64,000 nt of DNA from Gordionus sp. m RMFG-2023 (GCF_954871325.1 NC_088777.1:17399366-17463365), one strand, 5' to 3'; shown: positions 45,491-56,678, counted from the first letter of the stretch. The notes: generated by a model not told the origin, from the sequence alone. Numbers and translations are program-made.

Positions 45491-47085
45491 CTAATTTGAA
45501 TCATAAGTTTCAGAATCATCATCATAAGAGGAAGAAGCTAAATAATATATTAATATAAATATTTTAATAAAAGAAATTTACAATTCCCAGAATCCGACAA
45601 ATCTTTAGATTCTCTAACCTCTAGGTCATATGTAATAATTACATCCCTCGTTTTAACCATAATTTAAATAATTTGAAACTTAGACATTTTTTCAAAAACT
45701 TGACTTGAATTTAAATGGTAAAATTCACAGAATCTTCAATGTTACATTAACGAATGTCTTTTCCGACATTCCCTTTGATGTAAAAATTGATGTTTGATTT
45801 AAAAATTCGTAATTGAATATTTCATTAAACTGCAAAATGCCAAAACGTGCTACATAAACTGGTTTTAATAAAATATTATATTTAATAATGAAAGTATATA
45901 CACTTTTCCTTTTTGGATTGTAATGTTTGAAGTCTAGATCTTTCAAAATCAAAAGGCAATTTCTCCCCTTCATAAAATCTTGTGCCTTTGAAAAAACATT
46001 CACCGATTCAGTGTTTTATCTATTAGATTAAAAAATAATACAATACAATCATTTAAATTATACTTCTCAAATTAGACAGGCAATCCTTTGCCAATTGAAT
46101 TTGATTTATTGCAACCCTATATCCTTCGAAATGGTTTGGAATTTTGTTCAAGCCAATCTTGTTAACACACAAACTGATAAAATAAATTTTTTCTATTCTA
46201 AAAACAATAGCACTAGCCATGGTAGAAGTGGCAGAATCTTCAGAATCCTTTGAAACTGCCCTCAAAGTATTATAAAGTAGAAATTTATTTTACAATAACC
46301 TTATATGATGGATAGCTTCTATAAATATAAAATAAACATCTTAAATCTAAACAAATAAGATAATATTACCGAGTGGTATTCCTGATGCATAAAAATCGTT
46401 GCTATTTTGTCAGTACATCACTATGACATGATTTGAGCACTATATATCTTTTTAGCACCATTGAAATACACGCGGATCCCGTCTAAGATCCTTATAACAT
46501 TTCTTAGTTCTTTTATCAATTGGCATAATTGAACAATGATTAGGTTTAATCGATAATAGCATCAAATAAAAGCTGCCTTTGAGATTTTAGCTCTAATCAA
46601 AACCTGTACTCCTATGATCCTTTCACTCATGCTTAAAGCACCATCATAGCTTTGCCTAAAAAAATCGAGGGGTAGATTCATGGAATTATGTTTGCATGTT
46701 ATATTTTTTTAATATCTAGACCAGTCGTGCTATCATTTTCAATATATAATATAACAAAGCTATTGCTTATGATTTCGAAGCATCATATGTACCATATCAA
46801 CTATAATTGAAAACACTTGTTAAATTTAGTCTCTTTTTTAATTTTATTTATAACCATATTTCATGGTTTCAATGATAATAATATTATTATACGAGAATAG
46901 ATCAGAATATAATTTAGATTATAATCCCTTTTGTTTTATCTCCCATTTTTTGAATATACAATTTGAGGACAGGTTCTTAATCTGCAATTAGTTTAATAAT
47001 ATCTTTAAAAGCTACTATTTAAAAGCTTTTCTTTATATTGTTAAAATTGTCGCATCATATCTTTTTCTATTATGGTCTGCCCATT
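45491..47085 (-). pseudogene. Decayed hAT transposase of the ZMYM1 / 52-kDa-repressor type
   Basis: Read on the minus strand from 47085 down: LKDIIKLIAD (about 47000), QSYDGALSMSERIIGVQ (about 46615-46665, matching the family's YDGA.NMSG...GVQ), YRLNLIIVQL and LRNVIRIL (about 46490-46560), then 46064-46265 (DSATSTMASAIVFRIEKI) and 45729-45978 (LKDLDFKHYNPKRKS). Three small gaps with GT-AG ends (45979-46063, 45647-45728, 45538-45581) join these blocks in phase, and joining at 45729/45646 restores a family-like LKILDVIITYDLE. The acidic tail SSSYDDDSETYDSN ends at TAG 45491. Stops occur in the upstream part, so it is probably a dead copy, possibly of an intron-bearing hAT gene. Confidence 0.65.
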
Positions 47086-47109
47086 TATCATCTCTTATAT
47101 TATGCCATA

Positions 47110-47320
47110 TAGTGTTGTTAAACGTCTCCTTTTTTAAAAACGGCTAACTCATTATTCCATCCTGAAAGTTATTATGCAAGCCTGAAGATTTTGCTCTTAG
47201 AAGCAACAAAGGTCTAGACATATATAAACGAAATCTCGAGGCTTGCATAATTTTTCTGGCTAAAATATTGAGTTAGCCGTTTTAAAAAATCGGCTCAAAA
47301 CGAGCCGTTTAATAACACTA
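47110..47320. mobile_element. hAT-type MITE, family A, copy 4
   Basis: 211 bp from TAGTGTTGTTAAACG to GTTTAATAACACTA, flanked by atgccata (47102-47109) and atgccgta (47321-47328). Both arms show CGGCTAACTCA/TGAGTTAGCCG and TTATGCAAGCC/GGCTTGCATAA, the longest inverted repeats in the family. Confidence 0.9.
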
Positions 47321-47527
47321 ATGCCGTATGCAATTATTAATTAAGCATTTGTATTTTTTTTAGTTAATATTTTTGGGCATATTTATACATTGGAAATATA
47401 ATTTTATAAGACAATTAATCCTTTGGTTATGGATGAGTGTGGTAAAACAAAAAATAAAATAAAATTTTTTTAAAAAAATTTCTAAAGTACCCCCTTCCCC
47501 CTAACCACCCTTTCCTCCCGTTGTAGG

Positions 47528-47893
47528 TGTCGTATTTGTAAATACGTACATTTTATATTTTTTTTTGTTTACGCGAAATGCCAATCAACCGATTAAAATA
47601 AGGTTGATTGGATAGAAAAATTAGATGTAATATATTATATGTGGATTTATTTTTATTATTATTTTTTTTTTATGAAATTAATTTCTTTTTATATTAAAAT
47701 GACGAATTTATTTTATTTTGATTTAATTTAATTATTAATAAAGAGATCATTGGTGAGTTATATTTTTGTCTCCTTTGTGATTTTTGTAGTTTCGAGAGTT
47801 TGTTTGAGTTGTTTCTGTTTTTCTCTTAGTTTGTGTTTAGGATTTTTTTTTAGTGTGTAAGTTTAGATTTCGAATAAAGTCTTAATTTTTTTA
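47528..47893 (+). repeat. 5' LTR
   Basis: 366 bp, TGTCGTATTTG to TTTTTTTA. It contains an AATAAAG near its end that could serve as poly-A signal. Nearly identical to the 3' LTR apart from a handful of small differences. Confidence 0.95.
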
Positions 47894-47894
47894 G

Positions 47895-47910
47895 TGGTGC
47901 CTTGTGACGC
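47895..47910 (+). other. Primer-binding site candidate
   Basis: TGGTGCCTTGTGACGC begins one base after the 5' LTR. It starts with TGG as expected for pairing with a tRNA 3' CCA end. The tRNA is not identified. The left-edge copy has a close relative at 793-808 (minus). Confidence 0.6.
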
Positions 47911-48129
47911 TGATAGTTTCCTAGGACTTATTCGGTTTAGAAGGTAAAACAAAAAATTTTTAATTATAAAATTTTTTTAAAAATTTTTTTAAAAATTTTT
48001 GACTGCGCATTTGTACTAACCATTATACGATTCTGATAGAGAAGTTTTTATTTAAGGTGATGTATTAATATTTTCTACAAATATTTAAATTTTTGTAATT
48101 GATTATTAGTATTAATTAAAAAAATTTAT

Positions 48130-48900
48130 GAGCAAATGGTTTATTTTTTTAGGCCTAGTGGGGAGCATAGTTTTGGGGATAAGGTTCTCATTTATAAGGA
48201 TTTGGGTTATAAAGTTATGTATAAGAACTTTAATGAATTGGATTTAGGTAAACAGTTGATTACTGTGGGAATATTATTAATGATGTATTTATTGATTATT
48301 ATATTGAAATTGTTGGTAAAAAGGGGTACTGCGGTACTGGCAGGCATGTATTGCAATTGGAAGAAGGACACTGCAGTGTCAGATATTTATAAAAAGAAAA
48401 TGGCAGAAACGTATTTTAATTTAATATCGGATATTTATGGGAAGAAAATAGCAGACTTCAAAAGTAATCTAAAAGATGTTTTAGAGGAAATCAAGGCTGG
48501 AAATGTTGGGGAGAGGTCAGATAGGATCCTCCTGGAAATGAAAGAAATGAAAGTAGCAATCAATGCGTTGATAAAGGAAAGCAAAAATTCGGTTAAGAGC
48601 CAGGTGGGTGATAGAAATTTGGATAAGAAATTTAATGATTACGAGAGAAATAAAGGATTGTCGGAAAATAAAAGATTTGTGGAAATGATCATTTGCCATC
48701 GTTGCGGATGGCGAGGACATAAAAGGGATACCTGCGTAGTCCCAGAGCAAAGGTTTAAAGATGGATTTCCGTTAAAGAGACCTGATATAGGAAATGCCAA
48801 TGTAAAAATGGTTAGTTTAAATGGGGTCCGATTATGTTTTAAGTGTAAAAGGCCGGGACATGTAGCTATGGACTGCATGGAAGCATCTCAAAATTCGTGT
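48130..48900 (+). mobile_element. gag region of the LTR element
   Basis: Roughly 255 codons. It has a hydrophobic stretch near the N-terminus (about residues 36-56, LITVGILLMMYLLIIILKLL), a middle region with coiled-coil-like charged repeats, and two CX2CX4HX4C zinc knuckles near the C-terminus (CHRCGWRGHKRDTC at about 48694 and CFKCKRPGHVAMDC at about 48835). Two knuckles are usual for nucleocapsid. The hydrophobic segment is not usual for Gypsy Gag and is also present in the copy at 1-1182. Confidence 0.85.
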
Positions 48901-49289
48901 TGACTATATGATTGCAGAGTGAATCATATAGGAGTCGGGGCTCCGAGAGTTCGGAAAAATTTGTATAATAAAATATTTAATATTATTAATCTAAATGAGG
49001 GAAATGATAGAATTAAAGTAAGAAATCATTCTCGTAATTTCCCTGAGAGGGAGGTTAGTCGATTTAAGTGGGAACAATATCCGAGGAATATTGTTCGTTA
49101 TTCTCTTAGAAGGGATGTTAGGAATTTTATTTGGGAAAGATGTCCAATGAATCTTATTAGAAGAAATGTAATTGTCAGGAATAAGAATTTAAATCCAGAT
49201 TTGAATTTAGGGGGCAATAAGAATGCCAATGAAATTATTATTTTAGATAAAATAAACGCTGATTCTCCGATTAAAACATATGATATTTT

Positions 49290-49640
49290 AATGACGGAAA
49301 AATTAGATGGACCATGTTTGTGTCCGAGGGTTAGTTTGAGGATTGATCATAGGAATATAGAAATGCTATTTGACACCGGGGCTAATATTTCTCTAATGTC
49401 GCAGGAGAATTTTTATAAGTATTGGCCTGGGGGCAAACTGGAAAAAGAGGCTATGTGTGTCAGGCAGTTTGATGGATCGGAAGTCGCTGTGTTGGGAAAG
49501 GCCAAATTGGGGGTTAATCTTAATGATACTATATTTTTCCTTGATTTATGGGTAGTAAAGGAAAATGTTGAGACTGTTATGGGGTGGGATTGGATTACCA
49601 AGCTTGGTCTTCTCAATAATTATTGGAATATTTTTGATAC
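49290..49640 (+). mobile_element. Aspartic protease region of the LTR element
   Basis: Retropepsin-like segment with the active-site block MLFDTGANISLM at about 49363 and the family's C-terminal ETVMGWDWI block at about 49570. It would cut Gag-Pol in a functional relative. The segment before it, from about 48919, is Arg/Asn-rich and not assigned. Confidence 0.85.
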
Positions 49641-49899
49641 TAGTGATAATGTAATAATGGATGTTGGAGAGAGTGAAAATTTGGATAATACTGATAATAA
49701 AATTTGTGAAATTTCGGAGGAGATAATGGAGAAATCGAGTAAGTTGGATCATAATGATGAGGGAAATGAGAAGCAAATTGTGGCCGGGGGATAAGAGGAT
49801 TGGAATAAGGTTAATCAAGCTATTCCTATTCTAGTAAGGCAGTATGGCATTATTTTTGATGAAAAATTAGGTTGTTTAAATGATTATCAAGTTGATGTT

Positions 49900-50700
49900 C
49901 AACTGAGGGAGGGTTTTTCACCGATCTTTTTGGCTTGTCGGCGAGTTCCTTTCGAATGGAGGAAGGAGATCGATGAGGAATTAGATAGATGGGTGAAGGA
50001 CGGCATTATTATTCCTGTGGGATATAGCGATTGGGCAACTCCGTTAGTGCCTGTTAAAAAGGCAAATGGTAAATTGAGACTTTGTGCGGATTTCAGGGTC
50101 ACGGTAAATCGATGGGTGGTGGAGGTTAAATATCCATTGCCTAGGATTGAAGAGATTTTGGCTCAGTTGAAGGGTGCGAAATATTTTTCCAAGGTGGATT
50201 TTTCGTCGGCGTATTTGCAGTTACCTTTGAGAAAAGAGATCCGTAAATTATTGACGATAACGACTCCAAAGGGGTTGTTTGCGTTTTGTAGATTACCATT
50301 TGGGTTGAGTGTATCTGCTCCCATTTTTCAACGGACCATGGCGTCAGTTTTCCAAGAATTGGAAGGAGTATTTTACTATATGGATGATGTGTTAATCACT
50401 GGAGTGACGCCGGAGCAGCATAATCAACGTTTGGAGGAAGTGTTTAGGAGAATTCGTGATAAAGGCTTGAGAGCTAGTAAGGAGAAAAGTGTTCTGGGGG
50501 TAATGGAGGTTGAATATTTGGGTCATCGGATTAATGGAATTGAAGTGAAACCTTTGGATAAAAATTTGAAGAATATATCGAACATGAAACGGCCTGACAC
50601 TAAGGCTGAGTTGCAGTCTTTTTTGGGTATGGTCAATTATTACCATAGGTTCGTGGAAGATTTTGCAAAGGTGGCGGCGCCGTTATATGATTTATTGAAA
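49900..50700 (+). mobile_element. Reverse transcriptase region of the LTR element
   Basis: Classic Gypsy RT blocks in order: PVKKANGKLRLCADFR (about 50050), FSKVDFSSAYLQLPL (about 50185), FCRLPFGLSVSAPIFQ (about 50285), YYMDDVLITG (about 50373, catalytic aspartates) and LGHRI, then FLGMVNYYHRF of the connection region (about 50620). Confidence 0.95.
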
Positions 50701-50789
50701 AAAGGAATTCATTATGAGTGGAAGGATACAGCAGATTGCTTTTGAAATTTTAAAGGAAAAAATTGGAAAAGAGCCAGTTTTGGTGTGTT

Positions 50790-51180
50790 TTGATAATGAC
50801 TTGGAAATTGTTTTGGCGGTAGATGCCTCAAATAAAGGAGTTGGTGGTGCGTTATTACAGGTAATAGATGGCTTGGAGAGAGTATTGTTTTTCTCGCGTG
50901 TTTTTCGTGAGGTGGAAACCAGATATTCTGTGATTGAACAGGAGGCCCTGGCTGTGATTTTCGGGTTGACAAAATGTCGTGAATATTTGATTGGTAAAAA
51001 ATTTGTAATTTTTACTGATCACAAACCGTTAATTCACTTATTTCGGAAAAACAATCGGGAGTTAATGATGTCTCCCCGGTTACAACGTTGGTTGTTGTTG
51101 GTGGGCAGCTTTAATGTGGAGATCCGATATCGTTGCGGTAAAGAGAATTGTTTGCCTGATAGTTTGTCCCGATTAGGATT
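50790..51180 (+). mobile_element. RNase H region of the LTR element
   Basis: VLAVDASNKGVGGALLQ, YSVIEQEALAVIFGL and FVIFTDHKPL are the standard RNase H motifs of Gypsy pol, followed by RYRCGKENCLPDSLSR at about 51125. Confidence 0.93.
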
Positions 51181-51459
51181 AAGTGAAGAAAATGATGAAG
51201 GGAACAAGGATAAGGTTCGAAACATTGAAAAAGCCCTGGTTTGTTCGCTTTCGCATATGCTCAAAGGGGGTCCTACCAATTGGGAGGATCTTAAGTTGAG
51301 TACATTGAGAGATAGAGAAATGATTAGGATAAAGTTATGTGTAATGGGGAAAAAAGACTTGGGAGGAGGATTGTAAAGTTTTTAAAAAGGTGAAGGAGGA
51401 ATTGTCTGTGATAGATGATTGTTTAATGAGGGGTAATCGTGCTTTAATTCCGTTCAAAT

Positions 51460-52320
51460 TAAGGGGTAAAATTTTAAATTTGTTACATGTTGGACATCAA
51501 GGTCAAGGGAAGATGAAATCGTGGGCCCGTGAATATGTTTGGTGGCCGGGTATGGGAAAAGATATTGAAAATATCACAAGGACATGTGAACCGTGTAATT
51601 CGTGTGCGGCGATGCCCCGAAAGGAGGTGGGTCAGATATGGCCTAGGTCGAGAAAACCGTGGGAACGCTTACATGTTGATTTTTTCGATTTAGACAAAAG
51701 GTCGTATTTTTAGTAGTGGATTCGTATTCGAAATGGATAGAGTACGAGGAGGTACATGGATATACCACGAAAATTGTTGTAAGGAAATTGAGAGCATTAA
51801 TGGCCAGGTTTGGATTGCCGGATACCATTGTATCTGATGGAGGACCTGCCTTTGTTAGCGAAAATTTCAAGCAGTTTTGTAAAGAGTCTAGGATTCGACA
51901 CATTTTGACCCCGCCCTATCATCCCAGCTCAAATGGTCAAGCTGAGAGGATGGTAGCAATTGTTAAGAATTGGATAAGAAAGGCCGGCAATCAGGGGAAT
52001 GGGGTGTATTTGGCCCAGTTGTATTACCTCAATTCTAGGAATAAGGAGGGAGTGACACCTGCTGAATTGTTTTTGGGTCGGAGGACTAGGGTTCCCCTAG
52101 ATTTTCTAAGGGCCGAGAGTCACGAGAAGGGAGTTTTGGAGGACCGAAAGATTAGGTTTGAAGTTGGAGAAAAAGTATGGACTCGTTTGTTTGACGGGAA
52201 GGGCAAGAAATGGGCCAGGGGCATTGTTGGGGTAAACAGAGGTTCAAAGTTGAATTTGATTCAATTAGAAATGGGCGGCACAGTGATGCGCCACAATGAT
52301 CATATAAGACCGCGGAAGTA
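51460..52320 (+). mobile_element. Integrase region of the LTR element
   Basis: An HHCC zinc domain (HVGHQGQGKMKSW ... CEPCNSC, about 51487-51604) is followed by the catalytic core with HVDFFDLD (about 51673), IVSDGGPAFVSENF (about 51828) and HPSSNGQAERMV (about 51922). The C-terminal part has a GEKVWTRLFDGKGKKWARG-like block near 52160-52220, the short basic domain seen in Gypsy integrases. Confidence 0.93.
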
Positions 52321-52329
52321 AATCTGAGG

Positions 52330-53535
52330 TACCTCATATGATAATATAAATATGAAAATATATGTATAAATAAAATGAAGGTGCATCCCGAAGGATTAGA
52401 CTCGTTTCCGAGCAAATATATAATGTGTAAATGAAGGTTTGGGTAACATATTGTATGTGGGAATGGGAAGTTAAAGGATCAAATAGGAGAGGGGCTCATC
52501 TTAAAGTGGTAAATATATATATTTATGCAAAGTTAAAGCATGAAGGAGTAAAATGTACGTTAACGGTCGGTAACCTTTTTTGTTTAAGTTTATGTATTAT
52601 TATATGATGGTATTAGAATTTATTGATAGATGTTATGTAAAAAAGTGAAATTGAATAAGGAGGTTATCTCGGTAATATTACGGAAAATTGAAGTATATGT
52701 ATGTATATGTAATGTTAAGTTAAACTGGTTTAATGTTCCGGCTGTCGGTAATAAACAAGGAAAAAAGATTGAAATTGTGGTAATATATGTATTGTAAATG
52801 AACAAAAGTGTAAAAAATAAAAGGAATAGAAAAGTTGTAATTCATTTTGTGAATACATTTTTGTTCATAGCCTTATAGGATAAATCATGGTTGTTGAACA
52901 TTGGTATTGGTACTGGGAAAATATTTTTTTTTAAATAAAAAAAGATATAATTAATTAAAAGTTTTTGTTTGAGTTTTTTTTTTCTTTCCCCCCCCCCCCT
53001 TTTCTCTTGTTTATAATTTAATGGTCTGTGTATGTGTGGAATACCGTAAAAGGAAATAGGAAAAGTTTAAAACGTGTTTATGTTTTGGAACGCAATCATG
53101 GATTGATTTTGTTTTTGTGTATGAAGTGAATTTTTTTTTACGAAAATTAAATTATAAAAGTGTTTAGTTAATTTAAATTTTTTTTTTGTAAAAGATTTGT
53201 TTTTTAAATTATAAAATTTTTTTATTTTTCAATTAATTCCCCGAAATATTAAATTATACTTCTTTTATTAAATTGAAGTTTTTGTTGTTATAAAGTCAAT
53301 TTTTTTTTACAAGAAATCATTACTACCATTTTCTGTAAACTAAAATAAAGAAAAGGTCAACGCATATCCTTGAACCAGTAAATTATATTTTTTTTTATTA
53401 AATTGAAGTTTTTGTTGTTATAAAGTTTTTTTTTCAAAAAAATTAAGTCATTACTACTAATTTCTGAAAACCAAAATAAAGAAAAGGTCCACGTATAGCC
53501 TTGAACCAGATATCCACAAATATTTTATCACCTTC
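52330..53535 (+). other. Spacer downstream of integrase with a 131-bp tandem duplication
   Basis: No plus-strand frame of note. From about 53250 to 53510 two copies of a roughly 131-bp unit stand in tandem, each with ATTAAATTGAAGTTTTTGTT and ACTAAAATAAAGAAAAGGTC or a close variant. C-rich and T-rich runs occur at 52950-53000. The position would suit an untranslated region for a separately made 3' transcript. Confidence 0.7.
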
Positions 53536-53539
53536 GAGA

Positions 53540-54040
53540 AATGGAAACAATCTCACGACTTGTGGACCTTGGAGATTTCTATCTCCAGGTCACATTAATC
53601 AAGAAGCACGATATAATGACCCTGGGAGAAGGACGCCGGAAGGAAAATCAGCCACCGACGTATGGGATTAGACGGAAAAAATGTTATAATTGTCAGGGAG
53701 AGGGTCATCTTAGACATCAATGCACGCAACTACCCAGGGATCGTGTACCTATGGGGGTGTTATCGGAGAATCCGCGGGTAAAACCATATGAGGAAAAAAA
53801 AGATATATAACGAGATGAATGTGGAGCAGCCGACAACTTCTGTTCTTATGAGACCGGCCATACCTGCTGATAGGCGTCCTCCGAAAAGACCAAGTTATAA
53901 TGATGGAGTGCCACAATTAGGGGAATCTCGCGGACATCGAGAGGTAGATATGTTGCAGAGAGCTATGGCTACTATAGCTACTGAGGTTCTACCGACGACT
54001 AGTGCAGGGGATTTTTGGAGCAGTCCCATGTCGGCTTAGG
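53540..54040 (+). mobile_element. Extra zinc-knuckle reading region between pol and the 3' LTR
   Basis: A small coding-like stretch of the LTR element beginning METISRLVDLGDFYL and carrying one CX2CX4HX4C knuckle, CYNCQGEGHLRHQC (about 53686-53727), followed by a Pro/Arg/Thr-rich part. Nucleocapsid-like knuckles normally sit in gag, so a second one 3' of pol is atypical. It may be a third gene of the family, a captured piece of another element's gag, or debris. Its intactness cannot be judged. Confidence 0.6.
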
Positions 54041-54137
54041 GTGAGGAATATTCATTTAACATGAAGGTGAGCATGAACATTTTTGTATACGTGTAAAAAA
54101 AAAAAATTTTTTTTTGTTTATCGACATGCCCTGATCC

Positions 54138-54151
54138 CATAAAGGGGTGGC
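54138..54151 (+). other. Polypurine tract candidate
   Basis: ATAAAGGGGTGGC directly precedes the 3' LTR, the expected position and composition for the plus-strand primer. Confidence 0.7.
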
Positions 54152-54152
54152 A

Positions 54153-54522
54153 TGTCGTATTTGTAAATACGTACATTTTATATTTTTTTTTGTTTACGCG
54201 AAATGCCAATCAACCGATTAAAATAAGGTTGATTGGATAGAAAAATTAGATGTAATATATTATATGTGGATTTATTTTTATTATTATTTTTTTTTTATGA
54301 AATTAATTTCTTTTTATATTAAAATGACGAATTTATTTTATTTTATTTTGATTTAATTTAATTATTAATAAAGAGATCATTGGTGAGTTATATTTTTGTC
54401 TGCTTTGTGATTTTTGTAGTTTCGAGAGTTTGTTTGAGTTGTTTCTGTTTTTCTCTTAGTTTGTGTTTAGGATTTTTTTTAGTGTGTAAGTTTAGATTTC
54501 GAATAAAGTCTTAATTTTTTTA
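54153..54522 (+). repeat. 3' LTR
   Basis: 370 bp, same ends as the 5' LTR, followed at once by the target duplication gtagg (54523-54527). Confidence 0.95.
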
Positions 54523-54668
54523 GTAGGGACCACTGCTAACAAAGAGACAGTGCCGTCATTAGTCTTTACAATCTCAGGAAGTTCAAAAAATTTTTTTTGA
54601 CTATTTTGGGAAATGACTTTCTTTTCAAAATTTTCAGGGGGCTCTTCAAATTTTGCGCCCTCCCACCC

Positions 54669-56670
54669 CAGGCGCGTACGCAGCGAGGGGAAGGAGTGGG
54701 ACAAATCCCCCCTCCCCCTCAAAGCCAAAAAATGCAGATGCCGGATATATTTTTCAAAAGTATTATTTTGTTTTATTAATTTATATTTGTTTATATTTAT
54801 TCCTATCTCATATTAAATATTTAATTATATTTATTTATCACATTCATCTACCAAGTTATTTTATCATTTAATTTCTATTTCAAGTTTTCCGGCGTGATAT
54901 TTACTTATTATTTTCAAATTTTCAGTGGCGTAATATTTATCTACCATTTTCAAATTTCTAGTCAAATAATAATTATTTCTGAAACTCCTTGTCCAACAGG
55001 GAGAAAGAAATTACAAGCTTATCCAACGAGATAGAGTCTAGCCATCAACAGTAACAGCGTTTATGGAGTTAAAAGAGCCGATTATTTGCTATTATTGAAA
55101 AATCACAATGGCCTGAAAGAAATATTTCCTCAGAAGCAAGAAAATTATTGGATTCAATGCTTATTCCAAATTTTTTTTCTCATTAGAATGTATTATTTAA
55201 TTATACAACTATTATATGTAATACTTTTCAAAAACATGACATTGTTTGATTAAGAAGATGAGAATAGAGGAGAGCATTTTATTAGAATTCAAGAAAATTA
55301 GGGCTAATGTTGATGAAGAATTTCATATTTTATTGTTGAGTCAAAAGCAGAACTATACGTGTTTAATATTTGCCTCCCTCGACTTGCAGCAAGGCAAGCT
55401 CATCGTTAAAACATTAATATAGGATCAGTAGATTATAAAACAAATGAGTCCTCTCTTAGATACATTTATAACCCAAATAAATGAATGGTTTAGAATTTAT
55501 CATGCAGCACTTACCAATCTGCAATATTACTTCCACAAAACCATTCCCAACCTTTTTCAGATGGTGATAGAAAAAAAATAAATATTTGTTAGATTTATAT
55601 CATGAAGATGTTAAAGTGTCCTATGATGTCTTATTAACTAAATAACTATGTTTAAAGGATTAACTATGGTTGATATAGTCCCAAAAAATGCTATGTGCAT
55701 TTCAAATACATTTTAGATTATATTTCCAATGTATTAAAAGGGTTTATATATATTAGCAACTCTTCCCATTAGTAAACTAAGAACATTCTCTTTTTTAAGA
55801 AGAATAACAGAGCCTGCAGAGGTACCATTTGCAGGGAACGGCCGGATTTTTTTTAAAAATTTTTTACGGCCTGATTCGGGTTTTTTAAAAAAGATTTTCA
55901 GGCCCGCCCCGGCTTTTTTAAAATAAAATTTTCAGGCCCGGCTCGGATTTTTAAAAAATAAATTATATTTCTTTTTGATTTTTATACCTAATAATAACGA
56001 TTTCAAATATAGGCTGTTTTAAAATATACAACACGGCCCGGATTTTTTTAAAAAAAATTCAGGTCCCGCACGGGTGTTTTTTAAAAAAAAATTTTGGGCC
56101 CGGCCCGGGTATATTTAAAAAATTAAAATACGGCCCGGTCTATGAAAAAATACCAAAAAGTACAACTTCTGAAAGTAGATTGAAAGGTTTGGATCTTTTG
56201 AATATTCATAGGCATTTGATGACAAGCAAGGATGAGATAATTGAAAAATTAGCTCAATCCCAACGAAGATTAGATTTTACATGTAAATATATAACGTACA
56301 ACAATTATTCCTAAATTTATATTTCCAACATTTATTATTATATAAATTTTAAAGGTCAAAAAATTCAAATTTCTATTTTTAGTCATTTAAGTGATTCATA
56401 TGGTTATATTCACTTTATAATAGTTTTTCTATACCACCATTTATATCCGTTTAATATTTTTTAATTCACATTTATTTTATAGTTTTTTTATATGACGGTT
56501 TATACATATAATTTTTTTATAATTCACATTAATTTAAAATTGTGTATTAGAAATAGTTATTAGTTCTAATAAATTTATGCTTGATATTTTTAACAAACAA
56601 TAATATTTCTTAAAAAATTTTATTATCCCACCCCCCTTATCCCCATACCAAATTCCTGCGTATGCGCCTG
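54669..56670 (+). mobile_element. hAT transposon with perfect 8-bp target duplication
   Basis: Ends CAGGCGCGTACGCAG (54669) and CTGCGTATGCGCCTG (56656-56670) with G/C-rich tracts inside, flanked by tcccaccc on both sides (54661-54668, 56671-56678). Plus-strand traces of a ZMYM1-type transposase: PERNISSEARKLLDSM near 55100, LPRLAARQAHR near 55377, ILATLPISKLRTFSFLRRIT near 55755-55812, then, after an inserted element, SESRLKGLDLLNIHRHL near 56170-56220, which is the dimerisation-domain end. Many stops make it non-functional. The 2.0 kb length indicates internal loss. Confidence 0.9.
55812..56146. mobile_element. GGCCCGG-rich MITE, copy 3, inserted in the hAT transposase
   Basis: Starts near CCTGCAGAGGTACCATTTGC and ends near CGGCCCGGTCTATG, with repeated CAGGCCCG and CGGCCCGG blocks separated by T/A runs. 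It splits the hAT dimerisation domain: RRIT lies just left and SESRLKGL just right. GAGGTACCATTTGCA is shared with the copy at 59433. Confidence 0.82.
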
Positions 56671-56678
56671 TCCCACCC

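Larger units (their letters stand above)
47528..54522 (+). mobile_element. Ty3/Gypsy-like LTR retrotransposon, nearly full length
   Basis: Seven kb bounded by LTRs of 366 and 370 bp and a 5-bp target duplication gtagg (47523-47527 and 54523-54527). Order of parts: LTR, primer-binding site, gag with two zinc knuckles, protease, reverse transcriptase, RNase H, integrase, a 1.2 kb spacer, an extra zinc-knuckle frame, polypurine tract, LTR. The RT-RNase H-integrase order puts it in the Metaviridae (Ty3/Gypsy). The two LTRs are nearly identical, so the insertion is recent. Structure is complete, but the coding region is broken, with about five interruptions. A partial relative lies at 1-1182. It inserted next to a C-rich hAT-like edge at 47491-47516. 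Confidence 0.95.

Noticed and set aside
45582-46265. Independent host gene with four exons
   Set aside because: The splice phases fit, but the encoded blocks and those just upstream match hAT transposase segments in order, so a transposon origin is more likely.
52330-53530. Envelope gene in the LTR element
   Set aside because: No frame with a signal peptide, glycosylation-rich ectodomain or membrane anchor is seen between integrase and the extra zinc-knuckle region.
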